This document shows, in pieces, positions 19,343 to 28,700 of a stretch of DNA of 64,000 nt. Origin of the DNA: Pseudarthrobacter siccitolerans (GTDB taxonomy: Bacteria > Actinomycetota > Actinomycetes > Actinomycetales > Micrococcaceae). The notes under the pieces were generated by a model that was not told the DNA's origin, ran no database searches, and saw only the letters and a list, made by a program, of their open reading frames with translations. The position numbers and the translations under genes were made by a program. The stretch's first letter is position 1. The number at the start of each line of letters is the position of its first letter. Location: the NCBI RefSeq assembly GCF_001046895.1, contig NZ_CAQI01000042.1, positions 62,001 to 126,000 on the forward strand, in the 5' to 3' direction.

Positions 19343-20509
19343 ATGACCGGACTACCCGGCGATGCCCAGGCAGGCGAGCGTCTGAAACGAACAGCACTAC
19401 GGGACTTTGGCCCAGCCCCTGAGCAACCCGATGACCCGCGCTGGCAGCACGCCTTACACAAATTCAGCCTCATGCCTGGTGATGCTCCGGTTCCGGTGCT
19501 GCTCAGATATGCCCTCACCCTGACCGGACTGAAGTCCGGAGGCCCCGGCGAAAAAGTCGCGTGGTGGGTGAATTTTACGTTCGAGGACGAACCGTGCACG
19601 CTCGCCCATGAGAAGTTCGGCGTCCGCCTGTATCTCCGAACCGACCGGCCGGCAGAAGAGGCGCGGAAGAGCTACGAGCGGATCGTCAAAAAGCTCCGTG
19701 GAACCACCAGGACTGTGGAACGGTTGATTCTGGACGCCGCACCGGACATTCTCGGCAAAGGCGATGCCACCGTCATCAACCAGCACCACGCCCTCCGGCG
19801 CGCTTATGAGTACTTCCGGGAGCGGGCCGAGAAACCTGCGCACATCGAAGACGAGCTCCGGACCGGGGAGAGCAATGGCGGCGGCCAGTGGAGCTCATTC
19901 AAGAGCGGCAAGATACAGATGCAGCTCAACTCGTTCCACGACATGATCGCCGCCATTTCGGCATTTCTCAGCCTCCTCGAGCATGACCTCGTCCTGGCGC
20001 TCCCGTTCGCCGGCTTCGATCCGGAAGTCGACAACCTCACCGATCTCATCGGCGTGCCCTGGGGCGACAAGTGGGAGCGGGTGGTTGGCAAGACCTCCGA
20101 CGCTCTTGAGTTCCGAAGCCGGCTTCGTGAGGTCGTTGAAAGGTGGAGGAACCCGTACTCCCACGGCGGTTTCGAGAAAGGCCATGGGGCGACCCTCTGG
20201 TTGCACACTCCTGGCGTGGGGGCTGCAGTGCCAGTTGGGCTGACACGGGTTCGGGACAGCCCGCATTTCTCGTTGATTGGTGCCAATGAGTCCGACATCG
20301 CCGGTGTCTTTGCCCTTTTCGATGACATCGAATCCTGGTTGACCGTCGTGCTGCCGGAGGCCATACAGTGGATTGACTCAGGACTGGCCGTCCGCTACGA
20401 CGACGAGTTCCGGTCACTGTTTGCCGTGGCGAAAGCAGAAGAGAGCTTCGACAGCTTCCTGGAGTACCACGAGTACCATCAAGCACAGATAGACAACATG
20501 GACTACTAA
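19343..20509 (+). CDS. unknown protein with a HEPN-like RNPYSH motif
   Basis: A 388-residue soluble protein of no family I recognise. The middle (about 195-290) is helical: SFHDMIAAISAFLSLLEHDLVLALPF, then a segment ending in VVERWRNPYSHGGF. R-N-x3-H here (RNPYSH) fits the R-polar-x3-H signature of HEPN ribonuclease or toxin domains, and the preceding hydrophobic helices agree with that fold. No membrane segment or signal is seen. The start ATG at 19343 lacks a strong ribosome site. It sits between a broken AlbA_2-like gene and lsr2 in the accessory region, which would suit a defence gene. Function is speculative. Confidence 0.6.
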   Translation: MTGLPGDAQAGERLKRTALRDFGPAPEQPDDPRWQHALHKFSLMPGDAPVPVLLRYALTLTGLKSGGPGEKVAWWVNFTFEDEPCTLAHEKFGVRLYLRTDRPAEEARKSYERIVKKLRGTTRTVERLILDAAPDILGKGDATVINQHHALRRAYEYFRERAEKPAHIEDELRTGESNGGGQWSSFKSGKIQMQLNSFHDMIAAISAFLSLLEHDLVLALPFAGFDPEVDNLTDLIGVPWGDKWERVVGKTSDALEFRSRLREVVERWRNPYSHGGFEKGHGATLWLHTPGVGAAVPVGLTRVRDSPHFSLIGANESDIAGVFALFDDIESWLTVVLPEAIQWIDSGLAVRYDDEFRSLFAVAKAEESFDSFLEYHEYHQAQIDNMDY

Positions 20510-20616
20510 GCGTGTAATCCGATTCCGTGAGCACAAATAAATCAACTACAGGAACACCATGTAATTCCTGCCATTTTCCTGGTTTGGCTCACTCCGGCTG
20601 GGCGGTTTACGTTGGA

Positions 20617-20667
20617 AATAGTCAGTACCAGCCGATGGCCCCCCATATTCGGCTGGTACTGACTATT
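20617..20667 (-). terminator. perfect 19-bp hairpin after lsr2
   Basis: 20617-20635 and 20649-20667 are exact inverted repeats of 19 bases around a 13-base C-rich loop. Read on the minus strand the hairpin starts 3 bases after the lsr2 stop and is followed by TTTCC. It likely terminates lsr2 and may also act on the convergent plus-strand gene. Confidence 0.75.
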
Positions 20668-20669
20668 GC

Positions 20670-20996
20670 TTAGTGTGCTGCCCTGTACTTTTCGAGAATC
20701 TCCTGCTGGATACGACCGCGGGTGTTCACCTTGAGTCCGTTATCCAAAGCCCACATCCGAACTGCTTTGGTATCCACCCCGGAACCGCCGGCTTTGCGTC
20801 CCGCCGGACGTCCACGGCCGCCGGATATCCTGCGTCCGGCATTGGCAAAGCGTTCCAAGGCTGAACGCAGCTCGCTGGCGTGAGCCTTGTTCAGGTCAAT
20901 TTCGTATTCCGACCCGTCAAGGCCGAAGGTGATGGTTTCATTGGCTTCCGAGCCGTCAAGGTCATCGGAAAGAATTACTACTGTTTTCTGGGCCAT
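20670..20996 (-). CDS. lsr2: Lsr2 family nucleoid-associated xenogeneic silencer
   Basis: A 108-residue Lsr2. The N-terminal dimerisation region begins MAQKTVVILSDDLDGSEA with the conserved EYEIDL block. A basic linker (GRRISGGRGRPAGRK) follows. The C-terminal AT-hook-like DNA-binding domain ends VNTRGRIQQEILEKYRAAH, with the RGR core that inserts in the minor groove of AT-rich DNA. Length is typical (100-115). Lsr2 silences horizontally acquired AT-rich genes in actinobacteria. This copy is in the accessory region, so it is probably an island-borne paralogue controlling the element's own genes rather than the housekeeping copy; that is inferred. Confidence 0.93.
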   Translation of the reverse strand: MAQKTVVILSDDLDGSEANETITFGLDGSEYEIDLNKAHASELRSALERFANAGRRISGGRGRPAGRKAGGSGVDTKAVRMWALDNGLKVNTRGRIQQEILEKYRAAH

Positions 20997-21156
20997 GAAT
21001 TAAAGCTATCAGTTTATCGAGCGGGTAAACGCCCTATGTGCCGGGGTGCTCCAGAAGCGGAAGCTGCCGGCTCAAGAATGGTCCTGCAATCACGAGGCAC
21101 TTGCCTTTACGAGGCCCGGGCATTCGTTGCTGATGCCGAATTACAGCTGTTCGCCT

Positions 21157-22038
21157 CTACAGCCGCACCATACTGCGTGGAATCAAGGCGGCAATATCAC
21201 TGATCTCCTCCGCCAAGTCAGTACTTAGACGGTAGCCATCGGCTTTACGAGTCAGGAATTTGATCGCAGCAGTCTTGCGTCTGACCTTCGTGGTCTCCTT
21301 CAACCATTCGGGGTATGAGATCAGTTCAAGCGCCAGTTCCTTCTTCCGGCCGCCAAAGTCTTGTTCGTACTCATACACTTTTTCGGCGATCCTTCGGTTT
21401 GCCAGGGGAAAAACATATGCGCTCAAAAGGGCGGGATGTGCGTCGCCGAGGCCTGCATCGGCGAGAATGCGCGGAGCGAGAATGCCACGCTTGTTTCGGG
21501 ACTCGGCACGGTACTCCTGAGAATCAACCAGGGCTGCTGCCGCGTCGGCTATATACCGGCGTTCCCTCTCCAGGCTTTCCTGATGCTCGGCGTCTTCACC
21601 GGCCTCGGACTCCGACTGCGCCGCATACAACTCGCTCAGGAAAGAGTCAGTCCATTCCGTTTGTGCGTGCCAGACATAGGCAAGGCCCTGGGCGACCCAT
21701 GTTATCGAGACACCCTCCGTGGAACCATCGTGCGGTTGGGCGCGGCCAACAACCCGCTTCACTGCTTCAGGCAGGTCCTCGTCATCACCGACCAGCTCGG
21801 CCACAAGGCCATTCAGATCAAAAGGCACTGCACTGACACTGACAAATGACGCTCCTACCCGGGCAGCGACAGACACCACTTCGCTGGCAGAAAGTTGTTT
21901 TCCGTCCAGCGCGACGTAATTTTCACCTTCGAACTTCGCCCCCGGAAGAAACAACAGACCTGCCTCGGCGGCCTCGGTTGGAATACTGGCGGCAATAGCG
22001 GTCAATTCGGCCGAGGTGTAGGTGAAAGTCATGGTCAC
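21157..22038 (-). CDS. hypothetical protein
   Basis: A 293-residue acidic soluble protein with no motif I recognise. It has a central coiled-coil-prone stretch (about residues 140-175, rich in E and A: QSESEAGEDAEHQESLERER) and a more basic C-terminal third. Starts are GTG at 22038 or ATG at 22032; neither has a strong ribosome site. It is divergent from the small helix-turn-helix gene that follows. Role unknown. Confidence 0.55.
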   Translation of the reverse strand: MTMTFTYTSAELTAIAASIPTEAAEAGLLFLPGAKFEGENYVALDGKQLSASEVVSVAARVGASFVSVSAVPFDLNGLVAELVGDDEDLPEAVKRVVGRAQPHDGSTEGVSITWVAQGLAYVWHAQTEWTDSFLSELYAAQSESEAGEDAEHQESLERERRYIADAAAALVDSQEYRAESRNKRGILAPRILADAGLGDAHPALLSAYVFPLANRRIAEKVYEYEQDFGGRKKELALELISYPEWLKETTKVRRKTAAIKFLTRKADGYRLSTDLAEEISDIAALIPRSMVRL

Positions 22039-22153
22039 ATACTAAGAGACGAGTCAGACACTATTTTCTGATGCAGACAGTTAGCGTATGGCATCCTCAG
22101 CCATATCTTTTCCATCTCCCTCTGGCCGGGAATGCTCGCAGCGAGGCAACATA

Positions 22154-22165
22154 TATGATGGCCCG
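22154..22165 (+). promoter_or_regulatory. -10 element of a leaderless HTH gene
   Basis: TATGAT at 22154-22159 ends 6 bases before the GTG at 22166, so the transcript probably starts at the initiation codon. No clear -35 was seen. Confidence 0.4.
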
Positions 22166-22420
22166 GTGTCTGATGAAGCAAACCAGCCCCGTTTTCTGAC
22201 CTTGGCCCAGGTCGCCGACGAATTGAACGTGAAGCAAAGCCTCGTTCAAGGCCTCATCAGGACGGGGGAGTTGCGTGCTTTTCAGGTCGGTGGCCGGGGC
22301 ATGTGGCGCATTGGCCGCCAGGATGTCGAAGACTACATCGGCCAGGGCTACCAGCGCACCGCTGAGCGCATCGCGGCCGGTGATCTCGAAGATGGGGCTG
22401 AATCTGAGGGTCAAGAGTAG
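22166..22420 (+). CDS. small helix-turn-helix (excisionase/MerR-like) DNA-binding protein
   Basis: An 84-residue protein with a helix-turn-helix of the excisionase type: FLTLAQVADELNVKQSLVQG, then LIRTGELRAFQVGGRGMWRI and QDVEDYI, as in proteins that bind DNA and help recombination or regulate an element. GTG at 22166 is preferred over an upstream start at 22088 because the shorter protein begins just before the domain and a -10-like TATGAT lies in front of it. The extreme C-terminus is acidic. Target unknown. Confidence 0.75.
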   Translation: MSDEANQPRFLTLAQVADELNVKQSLVQGLIRTGELRAFQVGGRGMWRIGRQDVEDYIGQGYQRTAERIAAGDLEDGAESEGQE

Positions 22421-22629
22421 CTAGTCCTCTTGACCTGGCAGTTAGAGACACCCACGGGGACCAGCGACGGTGATTCGACCTTGTGCTTGTCCTCGTCCGT
22501 CAGGGGCGTCGCGGTAACCAGCTGGCATGTTCATGTCCCTCGGAAGCCGCTGAACAAGGTCGGTGAGATGCTTTGCCCATCACTTCGCCATCTCACGCGC
22601 TCGAGATCTCCCTGCCATTGAAGGGGGAC

Positions 22630-22785
22630 TCATCGGGAACCCCGCATGTTGTGGTCGTTGAGGACGGTGCTCCCTCCGGCCCAGCGGGTACCGCACGTAG
22701 GGCACACGATGTGCCACTCATCCGTGCCGGGGAACTCGATCATCGAGCCGACGTTCTCGCCACTGGACGAGCACCAGCTGTTCAT
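22630..22785 (-). CDS. small zinc-ribbon-like protein
   Basis: A 51-residue protein starting at ATG 22785, with GAGGAGG immediately upstream. It has one clear CPTCG pair (HIVCPTCGTRW) and one further cysteine near the N-terminus (NSWCSS), so it could bind a metal ion, though the full four-cysteine ribbon is not complete. No family recognised. The frame is open upstream to 22866. Confidence 0.4.
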   Translation of the reverse strand: MNSWCSSSGENVGSMIEFPGTDEWHIVCPTCGTRWAGGSTVLNDHNMRGSR

Positions 22786-22939
22786 GGCCTCCTCTTTCTG
22801 AAGGATCGCCTCCTGGATTCCGCCAAAGTCCGAACCGTCGCCGTTGCTTGTCCTGGTGAGAACCATACGCCGGGCTTAGGACAATTACGTCGGAGCCAAG
22901 AGACAGGGCAGGCGGAACCGCGAACCTTCGGCCTGCGAC

Positions 22940-23116
22940 CTACTCAGGCGGCGGAAACCGGCGGGCGTAGTCTTGCTGCACTTCCAAGGGGAGGGTCAAC
23001 CAGATAGCTGCAATGCCTGCCCAGAAGTCGGCCCAGCACTCGTCTTCGGTGGGTCGGGCCAAGGGATCTTGGCCGCCAGCGCTTACGTTGGGATTCTTAC
23101 GACTGCGAGAAGGCAT
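22940..23116 (-). CDS. small hypothetical protein
   Basis: A 58-residue frame starting at ATG 23116 (MPSRSRKNP) with a Trp-rich second half (DECWADFWAGIAAIWLTLP) ending RRFPPPE. There is only a weak ribosome site (GGTGG). No recognisable domain. Kept because the composition of the second half looks coding; could be spurious. Confidence 0.35.
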   Translation of the reverse strand: MPSRSRKNPNVSAGGQDPLARPTEDECWADFWAGIAAIWLTLPLEVQQDYARRFPPPE

Positions 23117-23447
23117 GAACACCACCTGAGTACGTACCGCTTGCGAGCGTTGCCATGTCAGCACTGTACGACATGAGCAGTATCCCGTAGTCATGTATTC
23201 CCGCTTGAAGCCTTGACGAATGGTCTCCACAAACGAGCGTCTGTGACTCAGCTCTGGCGGCGGGTCTGTACTCCTGTCGTAACGCAGGACACGCCGACAT
23301 TATCGGTCTCTGTCGCAAACGCTGGATAAAATGAGAGACAAGGTCGACGAGGCGTCGACCCCGGGCTTGTTCAACACTGACACTTTTGAGCCCTGAGCTC
23401 TCAGACGCCGAACATCGGAGCTCTCCACCGAAAGATCGTGGAGAGAC

Positions 23448-24007
23448 ATGGACATCGGCTATGCGCACGTCTCGCGCAGCGACCAGATTCTGGACGCCAG
23501 CTCAATGAGCTTCAGGACGCTGGCTGCGAACGGATTTTCGCAGAGAAGGCCTCAGGCAGCAAGGACTCCAAGCGACCCGAGTTCGATCTCTGCCTCCGGA
23601 TGCTTCGCGCACGCGATCGGCTCGTTGTCACCGAGCTCTCGCGTCTCGGTCGGCACACCGGCGAACTCGCGAACCTCGACGAGGCGCTGCAAGAGCGCGG
23701 TGTCGGTCTCCGGATCCTCAATCTCGATCTCGACACCACGACGCCTTCGGGCAAGCTGATCTTCACCGTCATCGCAGTGGCACAGATGGAGCGCGAACTC
23801 CTCATCGAACGGACCCGATCCGGTCTCGCCGCCGCCCGTGCCGAGGGGCGAGTCGGCGGTCGCAGGCGTACGTTTACCGACAAGCAAATCGCCAAGGCAC
23901 AGGCCCTTTACGACGAGCACCGGTTCACGATGACCGAGATCGCGCGACTCTGCGAGACCAGTCCCGCGACGCTCTACAGGTACCTGAACATTGGGGCCGA
24001 CCAGTGA
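23448..24007 (+). pseudogene. Pin/TnpR-type serine resolvase, frameshifted
   Basis: The small serine recombinase fold is present in two frames. MDIGYAHVSRSDQILDA (23448-23498) contains the catalytic serine context (YAHVSRSDQ). The next frame continues as QLNELQDAGCERIFAEKASG, through LVVTELSRLGRH, GKLIFTVIAVAQMERELL and a C-terminal helix-turn-helix (MTEIARLCETSPATLYRYL). Restoring one base near 23498 would join them at 186 residues, normal for resolvases. Either a real inactivating shift or a sequence error. Such enzymes resolve Tn3-type cointegrates or invert DNA. Confidence 0.8.
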
Positions 24008-24192
24008 CGGTCGTGCTCGGGCGCTTCAGTCCAGCTGGGCGGGGCCGGGTGGGTGAGATGAGGGGAACGTCCAGTCTGTGGACTGCGAGGGTGCCCCGCC
24101 AGGCGCTGGACCCGATGTTCAGGGCTGTACGCGCGCCGCCGCACACCAAACACGAAGGGGGCGATCGCACAAACGAACTGAAGGAGAGCATC

Positions 24193-24627
24193 ATGCGCAA
24201 CGCCAGTACCAAGTCTAAGAAAGCTATTGCCTGTTGGGCCGCCGGCATCGGTTTGGCCGCCGGCATCGGTTTGGCCGCCGGCCTCGTGGCCTGTTCCGGA
24301 GGACCGGGCCCCAGCGGCGAGTACTACAACGACGAGGGACGGCTCGTCGTGCAGGGCGACTCGGTCGCCTTCTACCCCTTCGGCTGCTCCGACTCGGCGC
24401 GGGGCGTAGCTGTCATCGAGACCGATCCGAGCGCTGAAGGCCAGATCTCCGGGGACGGCTCTCACGTCCTCTGGAACTCCGACGACGAGCACCTCGGAAG
24501 CGACCGGATCAGTGGATCCACTTCCATCGATATCAGCAGGTCGGGCGACGCCCTCAAGCTCGGCGACTACGACTTCGCCGCCATGGACGCGGACGAAGCA
24601 CTGAGCGTCTACAAGGGGATGTGCTGA
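24193..24627 (+). CDS. small secreted lipoprotein
   Basis: A 144-residue protein with a lipoprotein signal: basic start MRNASTKSKKA, a hydrophobic core and the lipobox LVACSGG, predicting a lipid-anchored exported protein. The mature part is acidic, with one Cys pair (FGCSD and the C-terminal GMC) that could form a disulfide. ATG at 24193 has AAGGAGAG at good distance. The signal core is built from an 18-base tandem repeat (24237-24282), coding IGLAAG repeats. It sits at the left edge of the mobilisation module. Function unknown. Confidence 0.7.
   Translation: MRNASTKSKKAIACWAAGIGLAAGIGLAAGLVACSGGPGPSGEYYNDEGRLVVQGDSVAFYPFGCSDSARGVAVIETDPSAEGQISGDGSHVLWNSDDEHLGSDRISGSTSIDISRSGDALKLGDYDFAAMDADEALSVYKGMC
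24237..24282. repeat. 18-bp tandem repeat inside the signal peptide
   Basis: Two exact copies of an 18-base unit (24237-24254, 24255-24272) and 10 bases of a third. In frame, so copy changes would lengthen or shorten the hydrophobic core by six residues. Confidence 0.85.
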
Positions 24628-24784
24628 CCTCGGGCTGGAGGCGCTTCGACCTCCTGCGCGTTCGGGAGCGTCTTCGCCGGTTATCGGCGGGCGGAGCCCG
24701 CCCGGGGAAGGGGTTGGAGGGGCCCGGTGTCGAGGCGGGTCCTCTCTCCGACCTCGACATCCCTCGGCACGAACGGAGTTCACA

Positions 24785-25288
24785 ATGCACGACGACCTGT
24801 CCAGTGACGAGTTCCGCGGCTTCCATGAGGCTGAGCGGCTCATGAACAATCACCGGTCCCGGGCCCGAGTCCGCGAGCGGCTCAGCTGCACCGGTTTCTT
24901 CAGCGACGACGAGGTCGCCGCCGTCCACGTCGAGAACATCCCGCGCGCCGACCGCGCCTTGCTGTCGGCCTTCGACCGTGCCGGACGGCAGTTGCGCGGC
25001 TACACGCTCTATGTCGACGACCCGAGCCTGCGCCTCGACGTCGTGCCCGAATTCGACCACGACTACACCGCCATGGCTGTGGTCGAGGGCTCCGACCTTG
25101 AGGAGGCCGTCTCCCGGGAGGATGGCTGGGTCGTGGACATGAACGCCCTGCGGGAGTACGACATCGTCGAAGACCGCCGGACGACCCAGCGGGCCGTGTT
25201 CCTGGCGCACCTAGGAGACATGATGAACGACGGACGCGCACGAGGGTTCGTGCTCGGCCGGGTCGGCGATTCCGAGTCATCCTCATAG
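24785..25288 (+). CDS. hypothetical protein
   Basis: A 167-residue acidic soluble protein (MHDDLSSDEFRGFHEAERL) with no motif known to me. ATG has GGAG with 6-base spacing. It follows the lipoprotein gene by about 160 bases and ends just before a strong terminator. Its codon use is like that of the neighbouring mobile-element genes. Confidence 0.6.
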   Translation: MHDDLSSDEFRGFHEAERLMNNHRSRARVRERLSCTGFFSDDEVAAVHVENIPRADRALLSAFDRAGRQLRGYTLYVDDPSLRLDVVPEFDHDYTAMAVVEGSDLEEAVSREDGWVVDMNALREYDIVEDRRTTQRAVFLAHLGDMMNDGRARGFVLGRVGDSESSS

Positions 25289-25300
25289 ATTCCATGCGAG

Positions 25301-25340
25301 AGAAGCCCACCCCGCCACGCGGCGGGGTGGGCTTCTTTTC
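25301..25340. terminator. bidirectional terminator
   Basis: A perfect 16-bp stem (25301-25316 with 25321-25336) with a four-base loop, followed by TTTTC on the plus strand and preceded by GAGAGAA. It lies between convergent genes, the 167-residue unknown (+) and the small membrane protein (-). Confidence 0.9.
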
Positions 25341-25353
25341 CGTCACTGCTCGT

Positions 25354-25776
25354 CTACTCGTCCGGCATGGCCGGCGTCGCGATCAAGGCCTCCTTACGAC
25401 GGCGGAGCCTCGTAGCGACGAGGACGATCACAACCGTCCCGGAGACTGCGGCGTTCAGGACCAGGAAGCCGCCCAAGCTCAGCCGGAACGGCAGCAGCCC
25501 GCTGCTTCCCGACGTCGTCCACACCAGCATCGCGATGAGTGCCAGTGCGCCGACGAAGCCGTAGACGAAGCCCTCGCCGTCGAGGCGGCTGAGCTGCTCG
25601 GGATCACGGCGATTACGCACGGCGAAGACGGCGCGGTGCGGGAGCAGCGCAGGCGCGACGACAAGGAGAGCTGCGGTCGCGTCCTTCTTGATCGCAGAGC
25701 CCCACCATCGCCAGGAGCGCCACCAGCCGGTCGGGAAGTCTGCCCGGGCCTGGGCCCGGATAGCGTTGATCTTCAT
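25354..25776 (-). CDS. small membrane protein of the mobilisation module
   Basis: A 140-residue protein with about three hydrophobic segments: AALLVVAPALL (about 36-46), FVYGFVGALALIAMLVW (70-86) and LVLNAAVSGTVVIVLVA (103-120). It has a basic N-terminus and a basic tail. Its ATG is 3 bases after the stop of the TrbL-like gene, and its ribosome site AAGGAG overlaps the last codons of that gene, so translation is probably coupled. It likely acts with the TrbL-like protein at the membrane; exact role unknown. Confidence 0.65.
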   Translation of the reverse strand: MKINAIRAQARADFPTGWWRSWRWWGSAIKKDATAALLVVAPALLPHRAVFAVRNRRDPEQLSRLDGEGFVYGFVGALALIAMLVWTTSGSSGLLPFRLSLGGFLVLNAAVSGTVVIVLVATRLRRRKEALIATPAMPDE

Positions 25777-25779
25777 CTC

Positions 25780-28700
25780 TTACTCCTTCGGTTCGCGCTT
25801 GTGGTTGATTAGGGCAGACGGCACAGGCCGCCCGGCCCACGGCTTGGCCGGGACCGTGCCTCGTCCGGACTTCGGAGCCGGCTGCGTCGGCGCGACGGGG
25901 CGGGGCGGTCGCTGAGCCGATCCCGATACGATCGAGCGGTCGACCTGCTCCCGCCGCTGTCCCTGCTGTGGACGCTGACCCGCGGTCTTGGGCTGTCCCT
26001 GTGGAGTGGGACCAGTGACGGCCCGACGCCTACTCGAGCCCGGAGCCTGAGCGGTTCCGGGATCGTGCCCCGAGACCGGATGCGCCTTGCGGGAGCCCTG
26101 GTCAGCGCTGTGCCGGGGGGTTCCGCCGTAACCCTGGCTGACCTGTGTGGCACCGCCGGTGCCAGGAATGCCGGCGACGAACCGCGCGCCCTTCGGCTGC
26201 GGGCCGCCCTGGCCCGAGGATGCCGGAGCGCTCTGGCCGCCGATGCCGAAGTGCGTTGAGTTCGACCCGCTGGTGATCGCCTTGCGGCCGCTGCTTGTGC
26301 GCGCAGCTGGCTCAGCGCTGGGCTGACTGTTGCTGCGTTGGCCCAGCTGCTTCATGCCCGAAGCACCCTGCGCCCCGCCAAGGCCGAAGCTGGTCTGGCC
26401 GCCGGTCTTGCCCGAGGGGGAGGAATTGCCCCGACCATTAGTGCCAGACTGCGCGCTTTCGCTGTGGTTGGACTGCCCGTTCGTGCGTCCACGGGAGCCC
26501 GGCTGGTCGCCGGTGCTGTAGCCGAGATTCGTCAAGCCGCCTTTGTTGCTCAGGCTCTGAGCGGTTTCCTTGTCGGAGCGAGAACTGCCCGCCTTGCCGC
26601 TGGTGAGCTGCAGAGGGCCTCCCTTGGCTCCGTCAGAGGCGCCGTTCGAGCCCGCAGGGAGGGCGCGGGCATCGCTGCCCTCGATAGATCGATCATCCTG
26701 GCCACCTCCATGGGGCGCTTCACCAACTCGGCTGCCATCGCCTCCGCCGGGGCCGATCGCAAGCGTCTGGCCGGCAGCAGGGAGGCTAGGCTGACCGTTG
26801 AGCCCGCCGACGTTCGTCGACGCGTTCTTGCCGCCGCCCGCGTTGCCGCCGGTCTTCGGCAACTTCGAGCCGCTGCTAAGCTTCCCGCCGAGGCCCGAGG
26901 CGAGCTTCTGCCCGGCCGCAGCGCCAGCACCGGTTCCCAGCGCATGCGCCGGCGAGGGCATCGCCCCAGCCTTGTCCGCCTTGGACGGAGTACTGGTCTC
27001 GAGGAACTTGTCCACCAGCTTGGTGAAGACCTCGTCCATCGCCTGCAGCACGACCTTGCGCACCCGCAGGAGGGCAACAGTCACGCCCATGATCACCAGC
27101 GAGGAGACGATCGTCAGGAGCACCACGAGGATGCCGCCGAGCGCCGGACTGCCGAAGAGGCCGTTCGGATCCATCAGGGACGAAAAAGGGCCGGCGATGA
27201 TGTCAGGAATCGAGATCAGGAACTCCGACACGAACTGGTAGATGAACAACGTGACCATGACCTCGAGGATGAGCGCGACCGAGTAGACCACCACCTTCGC
27301 GATCGCCGAGAGGGCTCCGAGCGTGGCGAACGGAATCGCCGCCACGAGGCTAAAGGTCCGCTTGACCGCGCCCGCGAGCATCCCGATTGCGTACCAGAAT
27401 CCCAAGAGGGCGATGCAGCCGAGGACCGTCGCGGCATTCTGCCAGTACATGAACTTCGCCGGCCCTGTGCCGACCTGGCTGACCGCCATGTGGTCTTCGC
27501 GGGTCAGGCCGCTGGTGACGTTGTTCGAAGAGTACATGGTCAGCGAGTCGGAGCCGAACCCGGTGTTCAGGTAGTTGTATGCCGACAGCGCCGACAGGTT
27601 GCACGAGGCGAGGTTCCCGTCAGCGTCCAGGACGCTGAACCCGCAGCCCTGCTTGTTGCCTGGGGTCGTGAACGTCGTCGAGCTCCCGGCAGGGTTTGAA
27701 GAGGTCAGGCCCTGGCCATTGACCGCCAGCACCGGGTGCTCATTCGGCGCGGGCCCGCCCTGCTCGCCGAACCCCTCGACGTCGCCGTAGGACTTGTCGT
27801 CGACGAACCAATCCTTCTTATCACCGTCGGCGACGTCCAGGTCCGTGATCGCGCTCTTGATGCCCGACTCGAAGTCCGAAGCGGACGTGATCTGGCCGGA
27901 AATGTACGTGTTCAGGATGCCGAATGTCGAGAACACAGCCTGGACGTCGTCTCCCGCGGAGCCGCCGACGTCGACGGTGCCTGCGCGCCATGCGGCCTCG
28001 GCGTCGCTCGTCTTCGTGCCGATTGAGATGCCGCTGAACTCGCGCTTAGCCTGTGCGTTGATCGCCAGTGCGCTGTTCCGGACCGACATCGTGGACTCGG
28101 GACCCGCCTGCCCGTTCTCCCACGAGATCGACGCCTGGTCGGGTATGGCCAGCCGGTCGTTCATCATCCAGGCCTCGAAGTCGACGTAGGTGGAGAGCAC
28201 CACCCGGGTCGGCCCCGCGTGCTGGCCGAGCAGCGAATCGTCGAACCTGTCGAGGACTCCGGTGTACATCGAGCCCAGCAGCGGCAGGCCCACGCCGATG
28301 AAGACAACGCGAATGATCAGCTTCTTGATCGCCGAGCCGCGGTCCACCTTCTTGAAGAGGACCAAGCCAATAATCAGGAACCCGATGAAGAGCGGGACCA
28401 GCGCCTCCCAAGCGATGGACTGAAGCAGGCCGTACCAGCTTGAGATCCAGTGCTGCAGGCCCGCCAGCGCACCGCCTCCGGCGTCACCCCCGGTCATCCC
28501 GTCGGCGAGCTCCTGCTGGTGGGCGCTGTTGGTGTTGCCGCCGGAGTCCGCGACGCCGGCGACCGCCTGGTAGAACCACATGAACGGGTTGATCGCCTTG
28601 AGCACCTGGATGATCAGGAAGAACACCGTGCCCACGGCCAGCGTCAGGAGGTACAGCAGCCAGATTGCGCCGCCACCGATCATTGAGACGATTTGGCCAC

